From the NCBI GenBank assembly GCA_024637295.1, contig JAGXFL010000007.1:37526-101525 (forward strand): a DNA stretch of 64,000 nt, written 5' to 3'. A model generated the notes under the pieces. That model was not told the DNA's origin. It worked only from the letters and a program-made list of their open reading frames with translations, and did not search any database. This document shows, one piece after another, positions 18,281 through 26,401 of this stretch; within the stretch, counting starts at the first letter, position 1; each line of letters opens with the position of its first letter. Made by a program: the position numbers and the translations under genes. The DNA comes from Sulfuricurvum sp. (GTDB lineage: Bacteria; Campylobacterota; Campylobacteria; Campylobacterales; Sulfurimonadaceae).

Positions 18281-18479
18281 TAGCTCAAGAGCTCCTGTTG
18301 CTTGAAGATGAATTTATTATATAAAATAATATATGCATACGGAAGGGTGACGGAATATACAACGAACAAATATATGATTAAATTTTATACAATGACCTTT
18401 GAAACAAACTCCTTTATTGAGATAAATGAAATCTTTAAAAATGAAGTGTCCCCAAAGTTTTAAACGCTAAAATGCGCTT
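18281..18479. other. AT-rich intergenic region between divergent genes
   Basis: This spacer of ~200 bp separates the double-sensor gene (minus) and the NYN-like gene (plus). It holds several AT-rich hexamers, notably TAAAAT at 18468-18473 and TTATACAAT near 18386-18394. I see no ORF, RNA gene or repeat in it. Confidence 0.4.
18468..18473 (+). promoter_or_regulatory. candidate -10 element giving a leaderless NYN-like mRNA
   Basis: CGCTAAAATGCG carries TAAAAT with its last base 7 nt before the A of the ATG at 18480. A transcript from this element would begin at or within a base of the start codon. No purine-rich ribosome site precedes the ATG, and an in-frame stop lies at 18468-18470, so no earlier start exists. 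Confidence 0.35.
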
Positions 18480-19205
18480 ATGCAAAAAATCATTATTAAT
18501 CAAAAATATTACGGTTCTATAGAATTGGCAAATACACCCGAAGCCGCACGTGTTTTTTCAAAAGTCAAAAGTGCATTAGCCGCTGGTAAAACGATGGAAA
18601 TTGGTCTGCTTTTTCCTCATTATAAACTCAAAGCGCTGATGAGCTATCAAAAGGGAGGTGCGAGGCAGGAGCTGGAAGACATTGAGCTGTATATTCAGTT
18701 GGGAACACTCTTGAAGTTTGATGTCACCGATGCGCTAAAACTCAAAAACTCCATTGAACTGACCAATGATATCGCGCATAATCACTATAACATCTCCAAA
18801 CGCCTGACGCTCATCAATAAACCAAAAGTGATGCCGTCCAAAGAACATTATCTCTTTTGGGATATTGAAAACTTTTCGAATATCGGATCGATGTTCAACG
18901 ATGTCATTGAAAAATTTGACATTCCCGATAATCGCATCTATGTGGTTGCCAATCCCGACTCCCTTTATTTGTTTAGAGCCGAATGGGAAGCGGATTTGTA
19001 CGACTATAAAAAAACGCTCAATTCTTTTAATTTTACCAAGTGTGACCATGGGAAAAATGTGGCGGATGATGTGTTGTTGGCGAGCTTCAAAGCTCTGGGA
19101 TTACGCAATGCCAATGTCTATCTCATGACGTTTGACCGCGAACTCAAAGAGCGGTTTTTGGAAGCGTGCCATGTGAGCAATAACCTTTTTATACTGGAAA
19201 AATAA
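18480..19205 (+). CDS. NYN/PIN-like domain protein
   Basis: This 241-aa protein is hypothetical by name. The second half (about 120-241) has features of a NYN/PIN-type nuclease fold: HYLFWDIENFSN with the first Asp and Asn, a central KCDHGKNVADDVLL segment with paired Asp, and VYLMTFDRELKERF with a late Asp. In that family these acidic residues bind a metal for RNA cleavage. The first ~115 residues are helical and unrecognised. It lies 18 nt upstream of tex, an RNA-associated factor, in the same direction. That fits an RNA-related role but does not prove one. It has no visible ribosome site (see the -10 element upstream). Confidence 0.6.
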   Translation: MQKIIINQKYYGSIELANTPEAARVFSKVKSALAAGKTMEIGLLFPHYKLKALMSYQKGGARQELEDIELYIQLGTLLKFDVTDALKLKNSIELTNDIAHNHYNISKRLTLINKPKVMPSKEHYLFWDIENFSNIGSMFNDVIEKFDIPDNRIYVVANPDSLYLFRAEWEADLYDYKKTLNSFNFTKCDHGKNVADDVLLASFKALGLRNANVYLMTFDRELKERFLEACHVSNNLFILEK

Positions 19206-19223
19206 ACTCGATTTAGGAAAATT

Positions 19224-21338
19224 ATGACCCCTCTTATAACGCTACTGCACGAAAAAACCGGCATATCAAAAACCAACATTGAATCGATTCTCAAGCTCCT
19301 CGAAGAGGGGTCAACCATCCCTTTTATTGCGCGATACCGCAAGGAAATGACGGGAGGGGCTACGGATGAGCAGTTACGGGATTTTGAAACGGTGTATGCC
19401 TATTCCAAGAAACTGTTAGAGCGCAAAGAAGAGGTGATGCGTCTGATCGCTGAGCGAGGGACGTTAACACAAGAGCTCAAATCACGTATCCAAGCCGCTG
19501 GGACACTGCAAGTGCTCGAAGATATTTATCGTCCCTTTAAAGAGAAAAAAAACACCCGTGCAGCATCGGCGATTGCGGCGGGGTTGGAACCGTTGGCCAA
19601 TATCCTGGAGAGCGGCCGATTGGAAACGGCAGAGTTCAAACGCAAAGCGCAGGAGTTTGTCAAGGATACGATTTCAAATGCCGATGATGCAATCAAAGGG
19701 GCACAGGATATTTTGGCAGAGCGCTACAGCGACGACCCAAAAGAACGCGATTATTGGCGTAAACAGCTGGAGGGGTATTCCTCCTTTGAAATCAAAGCGG
19801 CAAAAGGACTCAAAGAAGACGGACTCTTTGCCAAGCTCGCTGGTAAATCGGAGCGAATCGGTTCGATCCCTTCACACCGATATCTGGCCATCATGCGCGG
19901 GGTGTCGGAGAAAGAGCTAACGGTCAAAATAACGCATGAGATGGATCGTGTCGAAAATGCGATCAAACAGTATCGCATACCCAAAAATGCTCTCAGCAGT
20001 CGAGAGCTGTTATTGGAAGCGTATATGGACGGATTCAAACGGCTGTTATTCCCCTCTCTGGAGCGTGAAATACACGGTGTTATCAAAGAGCGTTCCGACA
20101 TTCAAGCCATCCGTACGTTTGGCAAAAACCTCACACAGTTGTTAGGCTCACCTCCCGTTACCAAACGGGTGATATTGGGGGCGGATCCTGCATACCGTAC
20201 GGGATGCAAGCTCGCGGTAGTCGATGAAAACGGTACCTATTTGGCGCATGCTGTAATCTATCCGACCCCTCCTGTGAGTGATTATGCCGCATCGGCAAAG
20301 GTGATCAAAGAGTTAGCCCAAAAATACCATATCACGAGTGTCGCCATCGGTAATGGGACCGCTTCACGAGAGACACAAGAATTTTTTGCTCAAGTAAACC
20401 GTGACGAGGGGCTAAATCTCTCCTATACGGTGGTCTCGGAAGCGGGGGCATCGGTCTATTCGGCTTCCAAAATTGCCCAAGAGGAGTATCCCCATTTAGA
20501 CGTGACGATACGTGGAGCGATTTCGATTGCGCAGCGTTTGCGTGATCCCATGGCGGCCTTGGTCAAAATCGATCCAAAGTCGTTGGGAATCGGGCAGTAT
20601 CAGCACGATGTGGATCAGAAACTCTTGGAAAAAAAACTGCATGAAGTGACCGAAGATTTGGTCAACCGTATCGGTGTTGATCCTAACAGCGCATCGGTGT
20701 CACTCCTATCGTATGTTGCAGGGGTAGGGTCAAAAATAGCACGTGCAATGGTAGAACATCGTCAAAGCAACGGTGCGTTCAAAAGCAAAAGCGAATTGCT
20801 TAAAGTCAAAGGATTAGGGGCAAAAGCGTATGAACAGTGTGCAGGATTCTTTCGAATACGTGAGGGGAAAAGCATTCTCGATAATACGGGTGTTCATCCT
20901 GAGAGCTACGACGCGGCACAGGCACTGCTAAAAGAGTATGATTTATCGTCCATTAGCAAAGTGCAGATGAGTGACATCGCGCAAAAATTGGGTATTGGAG
21001 AAGTAACGCTTGGCGATATTGTGGCAGAACTGCGAAAACCGGGATTTGACCCGCGTGAGACGTTACCTCCGATTATGTTTCGTTCCGACCTCACCGACAT
21101 CAAAGAACTCAAAGAGGGGTCGATTGTCTCAGGCGTTGTGCGCAACATCGCCGATTTCGGTGCGTTTGTGGATATCGGTCTCAAAAATGACGGGTTAATT
21201 CATATTTCTCAGATGTCCCAAAAACGCATTGCCCATCCGTTGGAAGTGTTGAGTGTCAATCAGCAGTTAAGCCGTATTCGTGTGATTGAAGTGGATGTGC
21301 AAAAGGGGAAAGTGGCATTGAGTCTAAAAGAAGAGTAA
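19224..21338 (+). CDS. tex: Tex-family RNA-binding transcription accessory protein
   Basis: This 704-aa protein is the normal length for Tex. In order: N-terminal helical region with STIPFIARYRKEMTGGATDEQLRDFE (about 30-60), a YqgF-like fold (about 320-450, ILGADPAYRTGCKLAVVDENG), a helix-hairpin-helix pair (about 485-560, VNRIGVDPNSASVSLLSYVAGVG and LLKVKGLGAKAYEQCAGF) and an S1 RNA-binding domain at the end (about 630-704, GSIVSGVVRNIADFGAFVDIGLKNDGLIH). Tex proteins bind nucleic acids and influence transcription and ribosome-linked processes. It converges on the phosphatase/kinase gene with only 6 nt between stops. Confidence 0.96.
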   Translation: MTPLITLLHEKTGISKTNIESILKLLEEGSTIPFIARYRKEMTGGATDEQLRDFETVYAYSKKLLERKEEVMRLIAERGTLTQELKSRIQAAGTLQVLEDIYRPFKEKKNTRAASAIAAGLEPLANILESGRLETAEFKRKAQEFVKDTISNADDAIKGAQDILAERYSDDPKERDYWRKQLEGYSSFEIKAAKGLKEDGLFAKLAGKSERIGSIPSHRYLAIMRGVSEKELTVKITHEMDRVENAIKQYRIPKNALSSRELLLEAYMDGFKRLLFPSLEREIHGVIKERSDIQAIRTFGKNLTQLLGSPPVTKRVILGADPAYRTGCKLAVVDENGTYLAHAVIYPTPPVSDYAASAKVIKELAQKYHITSVAIGNGTASRETQEFFAQVNRDEGLNLSYTVVSEAGASVYSASKIAQEEYPHLDVTIRGAISIAQRLRDPMAALVKIDPKSLGIGQYQHDVDQKLLEKKLHEVTEDLVNRIGVDPNSASVSLLSYVAGVGSKIARAMVEHRQSNGAFKSKSELLKVKGLGAKAYEQCAGFFRIREGKSILDNTGVHPESYDAAQALLKEYDLSSISKVQMSDIAQKLGIGEVTLGDIVAELRKPGFDPRETLPPIMFRSDLTDIKELKEGSIVSGVVRNIADFGAFVDIGLKNDGLIHISQMSQKRIAHPLEVLSVNQQLSRIRVIEVDVQKGKVALSLKEE

Positions 21339-21346
21339 ACTCTTCT
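21329..21346. terminator. perfect inverted repeat, likely bidirectional terminator
   Basis: AGAAGAGT and its exact complement ACTCTTCT flank a 2-nt AA, giving a perfect 8-bp inverted repeat that covers the tex stop and reaches the stop of the converging phosphatase/kinase gene. An A-run precedes it (TCTAAAAG) and ATTT follows, so it could end transcription both ways. The U-tract is short on both strands and the real loop must be at least 3-4 nt. Confidence 0.5.
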
Positions 21347-22985
21347 ATTTGGACAGCAGGGCGATAAGGGTTAGGGCCTGAGTGAGCAGTAAGACTAAAA
21401 AACCTATTTTGTAAAATGTCAGTGGTGAACGTTCGATGAGCGGGACCCCTTTGGTAAAAAACGGTTTTACCCGCTGGGGGGTTTTGAGCTCATACATAAA
21501 TTCAGAATAGTGGACATAGCGTTCATTGGGATTGAGTGCAATAGAACGCATGATGATCGAATCCAGCCATACGGGGATATTACTGTTGAGTTTGACACAA
21601 CGTTTAGGGTTTTTAAATATCGGTGTCTGAAACGGTTCGATCTCACCATAAGGAAGCACTCCTGTGAGCGCCCAATACATCGTTAACCCAATGGAAAAAA
21701 TCTCAGTAGATTCATTGATCACACTGCCTGTAAAACGCTCAGGTGCGAGATAACTGGGAGTTCCAGCACGTGAATTGAGTGAAAATATCTCAACGATGGA
21801 ACCAAAATCGACCATTTTGAAATCAACGCCGGCTTCTCCTATCTTCTTGGTGACAATGATGTTTTCGGGTTTAATGTCTCCATGGACCAATCCAAGCTGC
21901 AGCAGATGCGCCTCAGCATCGTGCAAAAAGATCCCCAAAGAGATCGCATTGTCAATGGAAAGAGGACGGTTGATAAGATACTCACGTAAGTTAACCCCCT
22001 CTATAAGCTCCATGAGGTAATAGCGCATGGTACGCTCGTCTGGGACCCAGGCATGACCAAAGGCATGGTGATTGATTTGCTTGGCATACCATGCTTCCCG
22101 AACAAACTCATCAAGGGCTTGCTCATCATCCGCAAGCATCGGAAACTTCATCACAAAATTTTGATTCTTTTTGGTTACTTTCCAGATACGCCCATGTTCC
22201 ATCATAGGTCTTATGAGGGTGTACCCGTCGATGATTTCCCCTTGTTTGAGTGATTGGGGAATAGGAAGCGGGGTGTTTTTGATGGCATGAAGCGGATCAA
22301 GTGCTTCTATGCGAAGGATTTGCAGGCTCATATCGTCTCGTTCATCATCTCTGGCGTCTTGGGCAATATGCTGGATAATGCTTTTTGCCCCTAACCCTTT
22401 TTGCAATAGAAGTTCAAAATCGGTATGGTTGATAAGATTGTAAACGCCGTCGCTGCATAGGATGAGGGTGTCGCCTACTGCCACAGGTGTTGAAGTGATC
22501 ACAAGTTCTAGGTTTTCACTCAGACCGCAGGCTTGGGTCAAGACGTGAGACATGTGTTCATCATCCATCGTATGATCGGTTGTGAGTTGTTTTAGGTTAC
22601 CTTCAAGGGTCAAAAGATAGATACGTGAATCACCGAGATTAAGGGTGTAAAGGGTATCACCTTCGATGACGGCAAGACATAACGTGGTGAGCAACTCGAT
22701 ACGTTCGTATTGGGTCATGGACTCGGTAAAAAGGAGATTGTTGATGTGGCGAGTAAACACTTCCATGGTTTTAGGGACACTCCACGCTCTTGGACGTGTT
22801 TTGAACTGATCCATGAAAAATTTCACACATTGGCGTGCGGCAGTGCCACCTCGTCGAGCACTTCCGACGCCATCGCATAAGATGCTTACAAGAAGCGCAT
22901 TGTCGATAATACTAAAACCACAGGCATCGTCACCTTCGCGATTTGGTTTTGGAAGGATGAATTCGCTGGATTGCACTTGAAGCAT
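21345..22985 (-). CDS. PP2C protein phosphatase / Ser-Thr protein kinase fusion
   Basis: This 546-aa protein fuses two opposing enzymes. Residues 1-235 are a PP2C phosphatase: SILCDGVGSARRGGTAA, LNLGDSRIYLL, LILCSDGVYN and DDMSLQILRIE supply the metal-binding Asp/Gly positions. Residues ~255-510 are a protein kinase: catalytic Lys in FVMKFP, HGDIKPENIIV (Gly replaces the Arg of HRD), MVDFGS as the DFG motif and SYLAPERF. A single membrane helix (about 525-545) ends the chain, so both domains face the cytoplasm at the inner membrane. Substrates are unknown and no adaptor gene such as an FHA protein lies nearby. A minus-strand TATAAT at 23013-23018 may be its promoter. Confidence 0.93.
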   Translation of the reverse strand: MLQVQSSEFILPKPNREGDDACGFSIIDNALLVSILCDGVGSARRGGTAARQCVKFFMDQFKTRPRAWSVPKTMEVFTRHINNLLFTESMTQYERIELLTTLCLAVIEGDTLYTLNLGDSRIYLLTLEGNLKQLTTDHTMDDEHMSHVLTQACGLSENLELVITSTPVAVGDTLILCSDGVYNLINHTDFELLLQKGLGAKSIIQHIAQDARDDERDDMSLQILRIEALDPLHAIKNTPLPIPQSLKQGEIIDGYTLIRPMMEHGRIWKVTKKNQNFVMKFPMLADDEQALDEFVREAWYAKQINHHAFGHAWVPDERTMRYYLMELIEGVNLREYLINRPLSIDNAISLGIFLHDAEAHLLQLGLVHGDIKPENIIVTKKIGEAGVDFKMVDFGSIVEIFSLNSRAGTPSYLAPERFTGSVINESTEIFSIGLTMYWALTGVLPYGEIEPFQTPIFKNPKRCVKLNSNIPVWLDSIIMRSIALNPNERYVHYSEFMYELKTPQRVKPFFTKGVPLIERSPLTFYKIGFLVLLLTQALTLIALLSK

Positions 22986-23012
22986 TTATAAACCTTAATG
23001 ATTATCTATCTA

Positions 23013-23018
23013 ATTATA
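23013..23018 (-). promoter_or_regulatory. candidate -10 of the phosphatase/kinase gene
   Basis: On the minus strand the hexamer reads TATAAT, about 28 nt before the ATG at 22985. No clear -35 box is seen. It stands back to back with the promoter of the glycine-zipper gene. Confidence 0.4.
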
Positions 23019-23023
23019 ATCAT

Positions 23024-23039
23024 ACTAAAATGATTTAGT
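23024..23039. promoter_or_regulatory. inverted repeat, candidate operator
   Basis: ACTAAA-ATGA-TTTAGT is a perfect 6-bp inverted repeat with a 4-nt spacer. It lies 8 nt upstream of the plus-strand -10 element, over the expected -35 position of the glycine-zipper gene, and between the two divergent -10 elements. It is too weak for a terminator and has no T-run, so a protein-binding site is the better reading. Confidence 0.35.
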
Positions 23040-23044
23040 CTCTA

Positions 23045-23053
23045 TGCTATAAT
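23045..23053 (+). promoter_or_regulatory. extended -10 promoter of the glycine-zipper gene
   Basis: TGCTATAAT is a perfect extended -10 element (TGn plus TATAAT), 28 nt before the ATG at 23081. The ribosome site GGAG lies within CGGAGACAACTA just before the ATG. The predicted transcript starts near 23060. Confidence 0.55.
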
Positions 23054-23080
23054 TACAATAAATATAAACGGAGACAACTA

Positions 23081-23431
23081 ATGAAACAATTAATAATGAC
23101 ACTAGCGGCTTTAGTAACAGCGGTAACGGTAAATGCTTCCAATATAGATGGGAATGCCGTATTGGGTAGTATGGTTGGAGCGGGTGTTGGTTCAGCAGTC
23201 GGTTCAGCAGTGGGTGGAAGAGAGGGTGCGATCATTGGCGGCGGTGCAGGAGGAGCACTTGGAGCAGCAGCTGGCAGCAGTAAGACAACGACGGTTCAAC
23301 GAACAAATGCTACGAGTACGACGGTTGTCCGAGAAAAAGTGGTCTACGTTGATGAAGATCGTCACCATGATAACGGTAAGCACAAAGGGCAACATAAGAA
23401 CCGTAAAGAACACGGACATGACCGCGATTAA
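23081..23431 (+). CDS. exported glycine-zipper protein
   Basis: This 116-aa protein has a signal peptide (about 1-20, LIMTLAALVTAVTVNA before SN). Residues ~27-67 form a glycine zipper of repeated GxxxG units (GSMVGAGVGSAVGSAVGG and GGGAGGALGAAAG), which packs tightly in membranes. A Thr-rich linker and a very basic, His-rich tail (HHDNGKHKGQHKNRKEHGHDRD) follow. Similar small proteins are outer-membrane or periplasmic stress proteins. The His/Asp tail could bind metal; that is inference. There is no lipobox Cys. It has its own extended -10 promoter and is divergent from the phosphatase/kinase gene. Confidence 0.75.
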   Translation: MKQLIMTLAALVTAVTVNASNIDGNAVLGSMVGAGVGSAVGSAVGGREGAIIGGGAGGALGAAAGSSKTTTVQRTNATSTTVVREKVVYVDEDRHHDNGKHKGQHKNRKEHGHDRD

Positions 23432-23448
23432 GAAAGCTGCACTATCAG

Positions 23449-24381
23449 TTAAACGGTGATTACCTGATTTTTATTTTTATTTTTAGCTTCGTACAGTGCT
23501 CTATCTGCTCGCAGTAAAGAGGTCTCAAACTCTTTATCACAGAGTTTGGTAACACCGATACTCACCGTAATACGTATCTCACTGTTTTCATAAAAGAGAC
23601 GTGCCTGTTCAATGGTTGAACGGATTTTTTCAGCGATCGATTGCGCCACATCAAGTGTGGCGCGATTGAGAACAAGGATAAATTCGTCTCCTCCAAAGCG
23701 GTATGCCTTGTCGGTATTTCGAATCAAAGAGGCAATAGTTCTCGCTACAAAGACAAGCGTCTTATCTCCAGCCAAATGAGAGTTTGTATCATTGATGGCT
23801 TTGAAATCATCCAAATCGATCATGATCAAATAGCACTCAGGTGCACCCTCGCTTTGGAGATTTTGGGTAATGGAGAGTAAATCGCTAAACAACTCTTTAC
23901 GATTGTAAAACTTTGTGAGAGCATCAATACGGTTTTCTTCAGTCAGGGTATCAATACGACGCGTCAGATCTTTGATCTGATCGTGTGCTTTGAGCAGCGC
24001 ACTTGACATTTCCGTATCCAATTGCGCCAGATTATCAACGATCTTAAGACAGTTGTTAGTCAAATAATCGTTTCCATAGCCATGAGGAGGTTTCATCCTT
24101 TGAGTATGCTCGTTCATGACTTGATGGATATCTTCATGGCTTTGTGCAAATGCTTCGAGTGCCAGCTGTGCGATCTCTAGGTATTTGTTAATATCACCCG
24201 AAGCGGTTGTCTCTTGTCGATAGGTTTCGTGTATTAATTCTTCGGAGATCTGATTTTCGAGGACTTCATTAAACGTTATCTGATAATTATTAGGGAGAGG
24301 TAATAGATGCTTATTTCGTAGAGTGGACAATGTTTGCTCACATAAATGCCAACTACCCTCAATGAAATCTTCTTTCGTCAT
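23449..24381 (-). CDS. cytoplasmic diguanylate cyclase
   Basis: This 310-aa protein has no membrane helix. Residues 1-145 are helical with no named domain and end in a coiled-coil-like stretch (LLKAHDQIKDLTRRIDTLTEENRIDALT) that would support dimerisation. The GGDEF domain (about 145-310) has MIDLDDFKAINDTNSHLAGD, active site RFGGDEFILVL and an RxxD inhibitory site (RNTD) just upstream, so it should make c-di-GMP and be inhibited by it. The input is not obvious. It converges on the glycine-zipper gene. The DTW gene lies upstream in the same direction with a 40-bp gap, so it may be read through. Confidence 0.93.
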   Translation of the reverse strand: MTKEDFIEGSWHLCEQTLSTLRNKHLLPLPNNYQITFNEVLENQISEELIHETYRQETTASGDINKYLEIAQLALEAFAQSHEDIHQVMNEHTQRMKPPHGYGNDYLTNNCLKIVDNLAQLDTEMSSALLKAHDQIKDLTRRIDTLTEENRIDALTKFYNRKELFSDLLSITQNLQSEGAPECYLIMIDLDDFKAINDTNSHLAGDKTLVFVARTIASLIRNTDKAYRFGGDEFILVLNRATLDVAQSIAEKIRSTIEQARLFYENSEIRITVSIGVTKLCDKEFETSLLRADRALYEAKNKNKNQVITV

Positions 24382-24421
24382 CGTTTATTGCCTTCAAAAC
24401 AGTATTAAAATATTATATCAT

Positions 24422-25099
24422 TTAAATCATAACATCTTTTCTTTGCCTAAATCTTTTTTTTGATGTGTGCGGATTGTCGGTTTGTGAGATGCATTTAATC
24501 TGATATTCGACCATTGCTAAAAATGGGTCTAAAAAAGAATCAAAAGCCTTTTTTTCAATCATTTCGAGCCCTTGATCTGTGAGCAGTTCCAATATCGTAA
24601 GGGTTGATTCCATGGTTGAAAGGCAAAACTCCTTAGGTTGTTCTTTGATTTGAAACTGTGATATTTTGGAATGTGTGAAGCTTAGTTTTGGCAACACTTG
24701 CAGATTGTGGCTTAAACGCAGTATTTTCATCGAGCATGGCCATGTGGAATCGATGATAAAAATGATCAATCGGCGGTTGTTTAACTGAATTCTCTGAGTG
24801 TTGAGATCAATACTTTCATTTCCTGGGTAGAGAACATAGCAGCAGTTACTAGGATCGTTTATGATGGCATTAACGGCGTTGTGATGGCTAAAATCAACAT
24901 CGATATAAAGCTCTGAGTTAGGAAGGGAGAGATGGGTAAGTCTTCCTGTGCCATTTTTGGTTTTTTTGAACTCTTTGGGGTGCATGAGAATGATAAACTT
25001 TGTTTTGGTGGCAATTGGCTTTACCACGGCACACATGCACAGATTCATGGGGCGGTAACACTGATAACACGTCGCTCTTGTTTCTATAGGATTTCTCAA
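24422..25099 (-). CDS. DTW-domain tRNA-uridine aminocarboxypropyltransferase
   Basis: This 225-aa protein belongs to the DTW family, which transfers the 3-amino-3-carboxypropyl group of SAM to uridine in tRNA. It shows the N-terminal Cys cluster CYQCYRPMNLCMC, ILMHPKEFKKTKNGTGRL as the conserved H-P-E-K-N-TG segment, VLYPGNES, and the DTW signature as IDSTWPCSMKIL. The ~40-residue C-terminal extension is basic. The best start is TTG at 25099; no ATG precedes it in frame and the ribosome site is poor, so the N-terminus is uncertain. It sits between two diguanylate cyclase genes in the same direction, with no evident functional link. Confidence 0.85.
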   Translation of the reverse strand: MRNPIETRATCYQCYRPMNLCMCAVVKPIATKTKFIILMHPKEFKKTKNGTGRLTHLSLPNSELYIDVDFSHHNAVNAIINDPSNCCYVLYPGNESIDLNTQRIQLNNRRLIIFIIDSTWPCSMKILRLSHNLQVLPKLSFTHSKISQFQIKEQPKEFCLSTMESTLTILELLTDQGLEMIEKKAFDSFLDPFLAMVEYQIKCISQTDNPHTSKKRFRQRKDVMI

Positions 25100-25141
25100 A
25101 TTTTTTTGACAGTATACCGCTTTATGAAGTTTTGAATCACA

Positions 25142-26401
25142 TCAAATGCTGACGATACGGTTTCGTCCCTCATTTTTAGCTTTATACAAGGCCACATCGG
25201 CAGATGAAATGAGAATAGTCTGATTTTTTGCTTCATTAGGTATCATGCATGAGATTCCGAAACTCATCGTAATAGGGTCTGTAAAGCCCCATTTGAATTG
25301 CAAATTGTCAGTATCTTTGAGGTTATCTTGGATTCTACTGCACAATGCTTGGGCATCATTGCAATTGGTGTCGTATAAGACGATCACAAACTCTTCTCCG
25401 CCATAGCGAGCGACAAAGTCACTGCTTCTTTGTAATGAGCTTTTCAAAATGGCTGCCAATGCTTTTAGAACTTCATCGCCCATCGAGTGCCCGTAGGTGT
25501 CATTGATCCGTTTAAAATGGTCTATATCACACATAACGATAGAGATCTCGACGCGATTGCGTTGAGCCAGTTGGTACATATCGTTATAGTAGTTGTCAAA
25601 TGCTCTTCTGTTGGCTAATTGCGTTAGAGGATCGGTGAGAGTCAATTCTATTAATTGCTGATTAGCCTCTTCGAGCGCCTGAGTTCTTTCATGAACTTTG
25701 AGTTCCAAAGAGTGATTGAGACTATCGAGTGTTTCAGAGTGTGTATGGATCTTTTCAACCATACTCAATATGGCGTTATGAATGATTCCGACTTCATCGT
25801 TCCTGGTCGATTTTTGTGTCGGAAAATGGTTGAGCTTTGGGTCATAGTTTAAAACATTTTGGGTAAGTTCTTGTAAGAATCTGAACTCTCTTTTGATCAA
25901 AATAAGAAAAAATGTAAGTAAGGCTAAGGTAACAGTAAAGATCTTAAATGTGACTATTTTATTATTTTGTAACATCACTTCGTATTCATGGTCGTCAAAA
26001 CGGGCATGTGCTGTTGCGAGTATCTCTCCTGTGAGGGGATCGATGATTTTTTTATTGGAGGAGTCAATGGCACAGCATTTTTTTTCTTTTTTATTGGGGT
26101 CTTTGAAATATTTGTAAAGAATCTTGCCATCCGATGTTGTTAATGTGAGACCTTCCATATCGCTGTTTTGATTGATGATCTGATCGAGATATTCTTTGTT
26201 GGCATCATTGAGTCCTAATGATAGATTGAGACCAAGAACAGGAGCAATAGTGTTGAGCAATAAAGTATTTTTTTCTTTTTTTGATGTCATAAATTGTTCG
26301 GTAATATGTTGAGTGACTTCATAGCGCTGTAAGCCAACCAGAAACAGTGTAAAAAAGATAACACTGACAATAATTTTGATTTCTATACAAATATTATTCA
26401 T
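25142..26401 (-). CDS. membrane diguanylate cyclase, YfiN-like partner of the YfiR-like protein
   Basis: This 419-aa protein has membrane helices at about 8-24 and 152-170 enclosing a ~125-residue periplasmic domain that contains an adjacent Cys pair (KKCCAIDSS). A HAMP-like linker and coiled coil (about 170-255) lead to GGDEF (about 255-419): MCDIDHFKRINDTYGHSMGD, active site RYGGEEFVIVL and RxxD site RSSD. The layout matches YfiN/TpbB, an inner-membrane cyclase held inactive by periplasmic YfiR. Its first codon overlaps the last base of the YfiR-like gene at 26401, so translation is coupled, which strengthens the pairing. Confidence 0.93.
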   Translation of the reverse strand: MNNICIEIKIIVSVIFFTLFLVGLQRYEVTQHITEQFMTSKKEKNTLLLNTIAPVLGLNLSLGLNDANKEYLDQIINQNSDMEGLTLTTSDGKILYKYFKDPNKKEKKCCAIDSSNKKIIDPLTGEILATAHARFDDHEYEVMLQNNKIVTFKIFTVTLALLTFFLILIKREFRFLQELTQNVLNYDPKLNHFPTQKSTRNDEVGIIHNAILSMVEKIHTHSETLDSLNHSLELKVHERTQALEEANQQLIELTLTDPLTQLANRRAFDNYYNDMYQLAQRNRVEISIVMCDIDHFKRINDTYGHSMGDEVLKALAAILKSSLQRSSDFVARYGGEEFVIVLYDTNCNDAQALCSRIQDNLKDTDNLQFKWGFTDPITMSFGISCMIPNEAKNQTILISSADVALYKAKNEGRNRIVSI

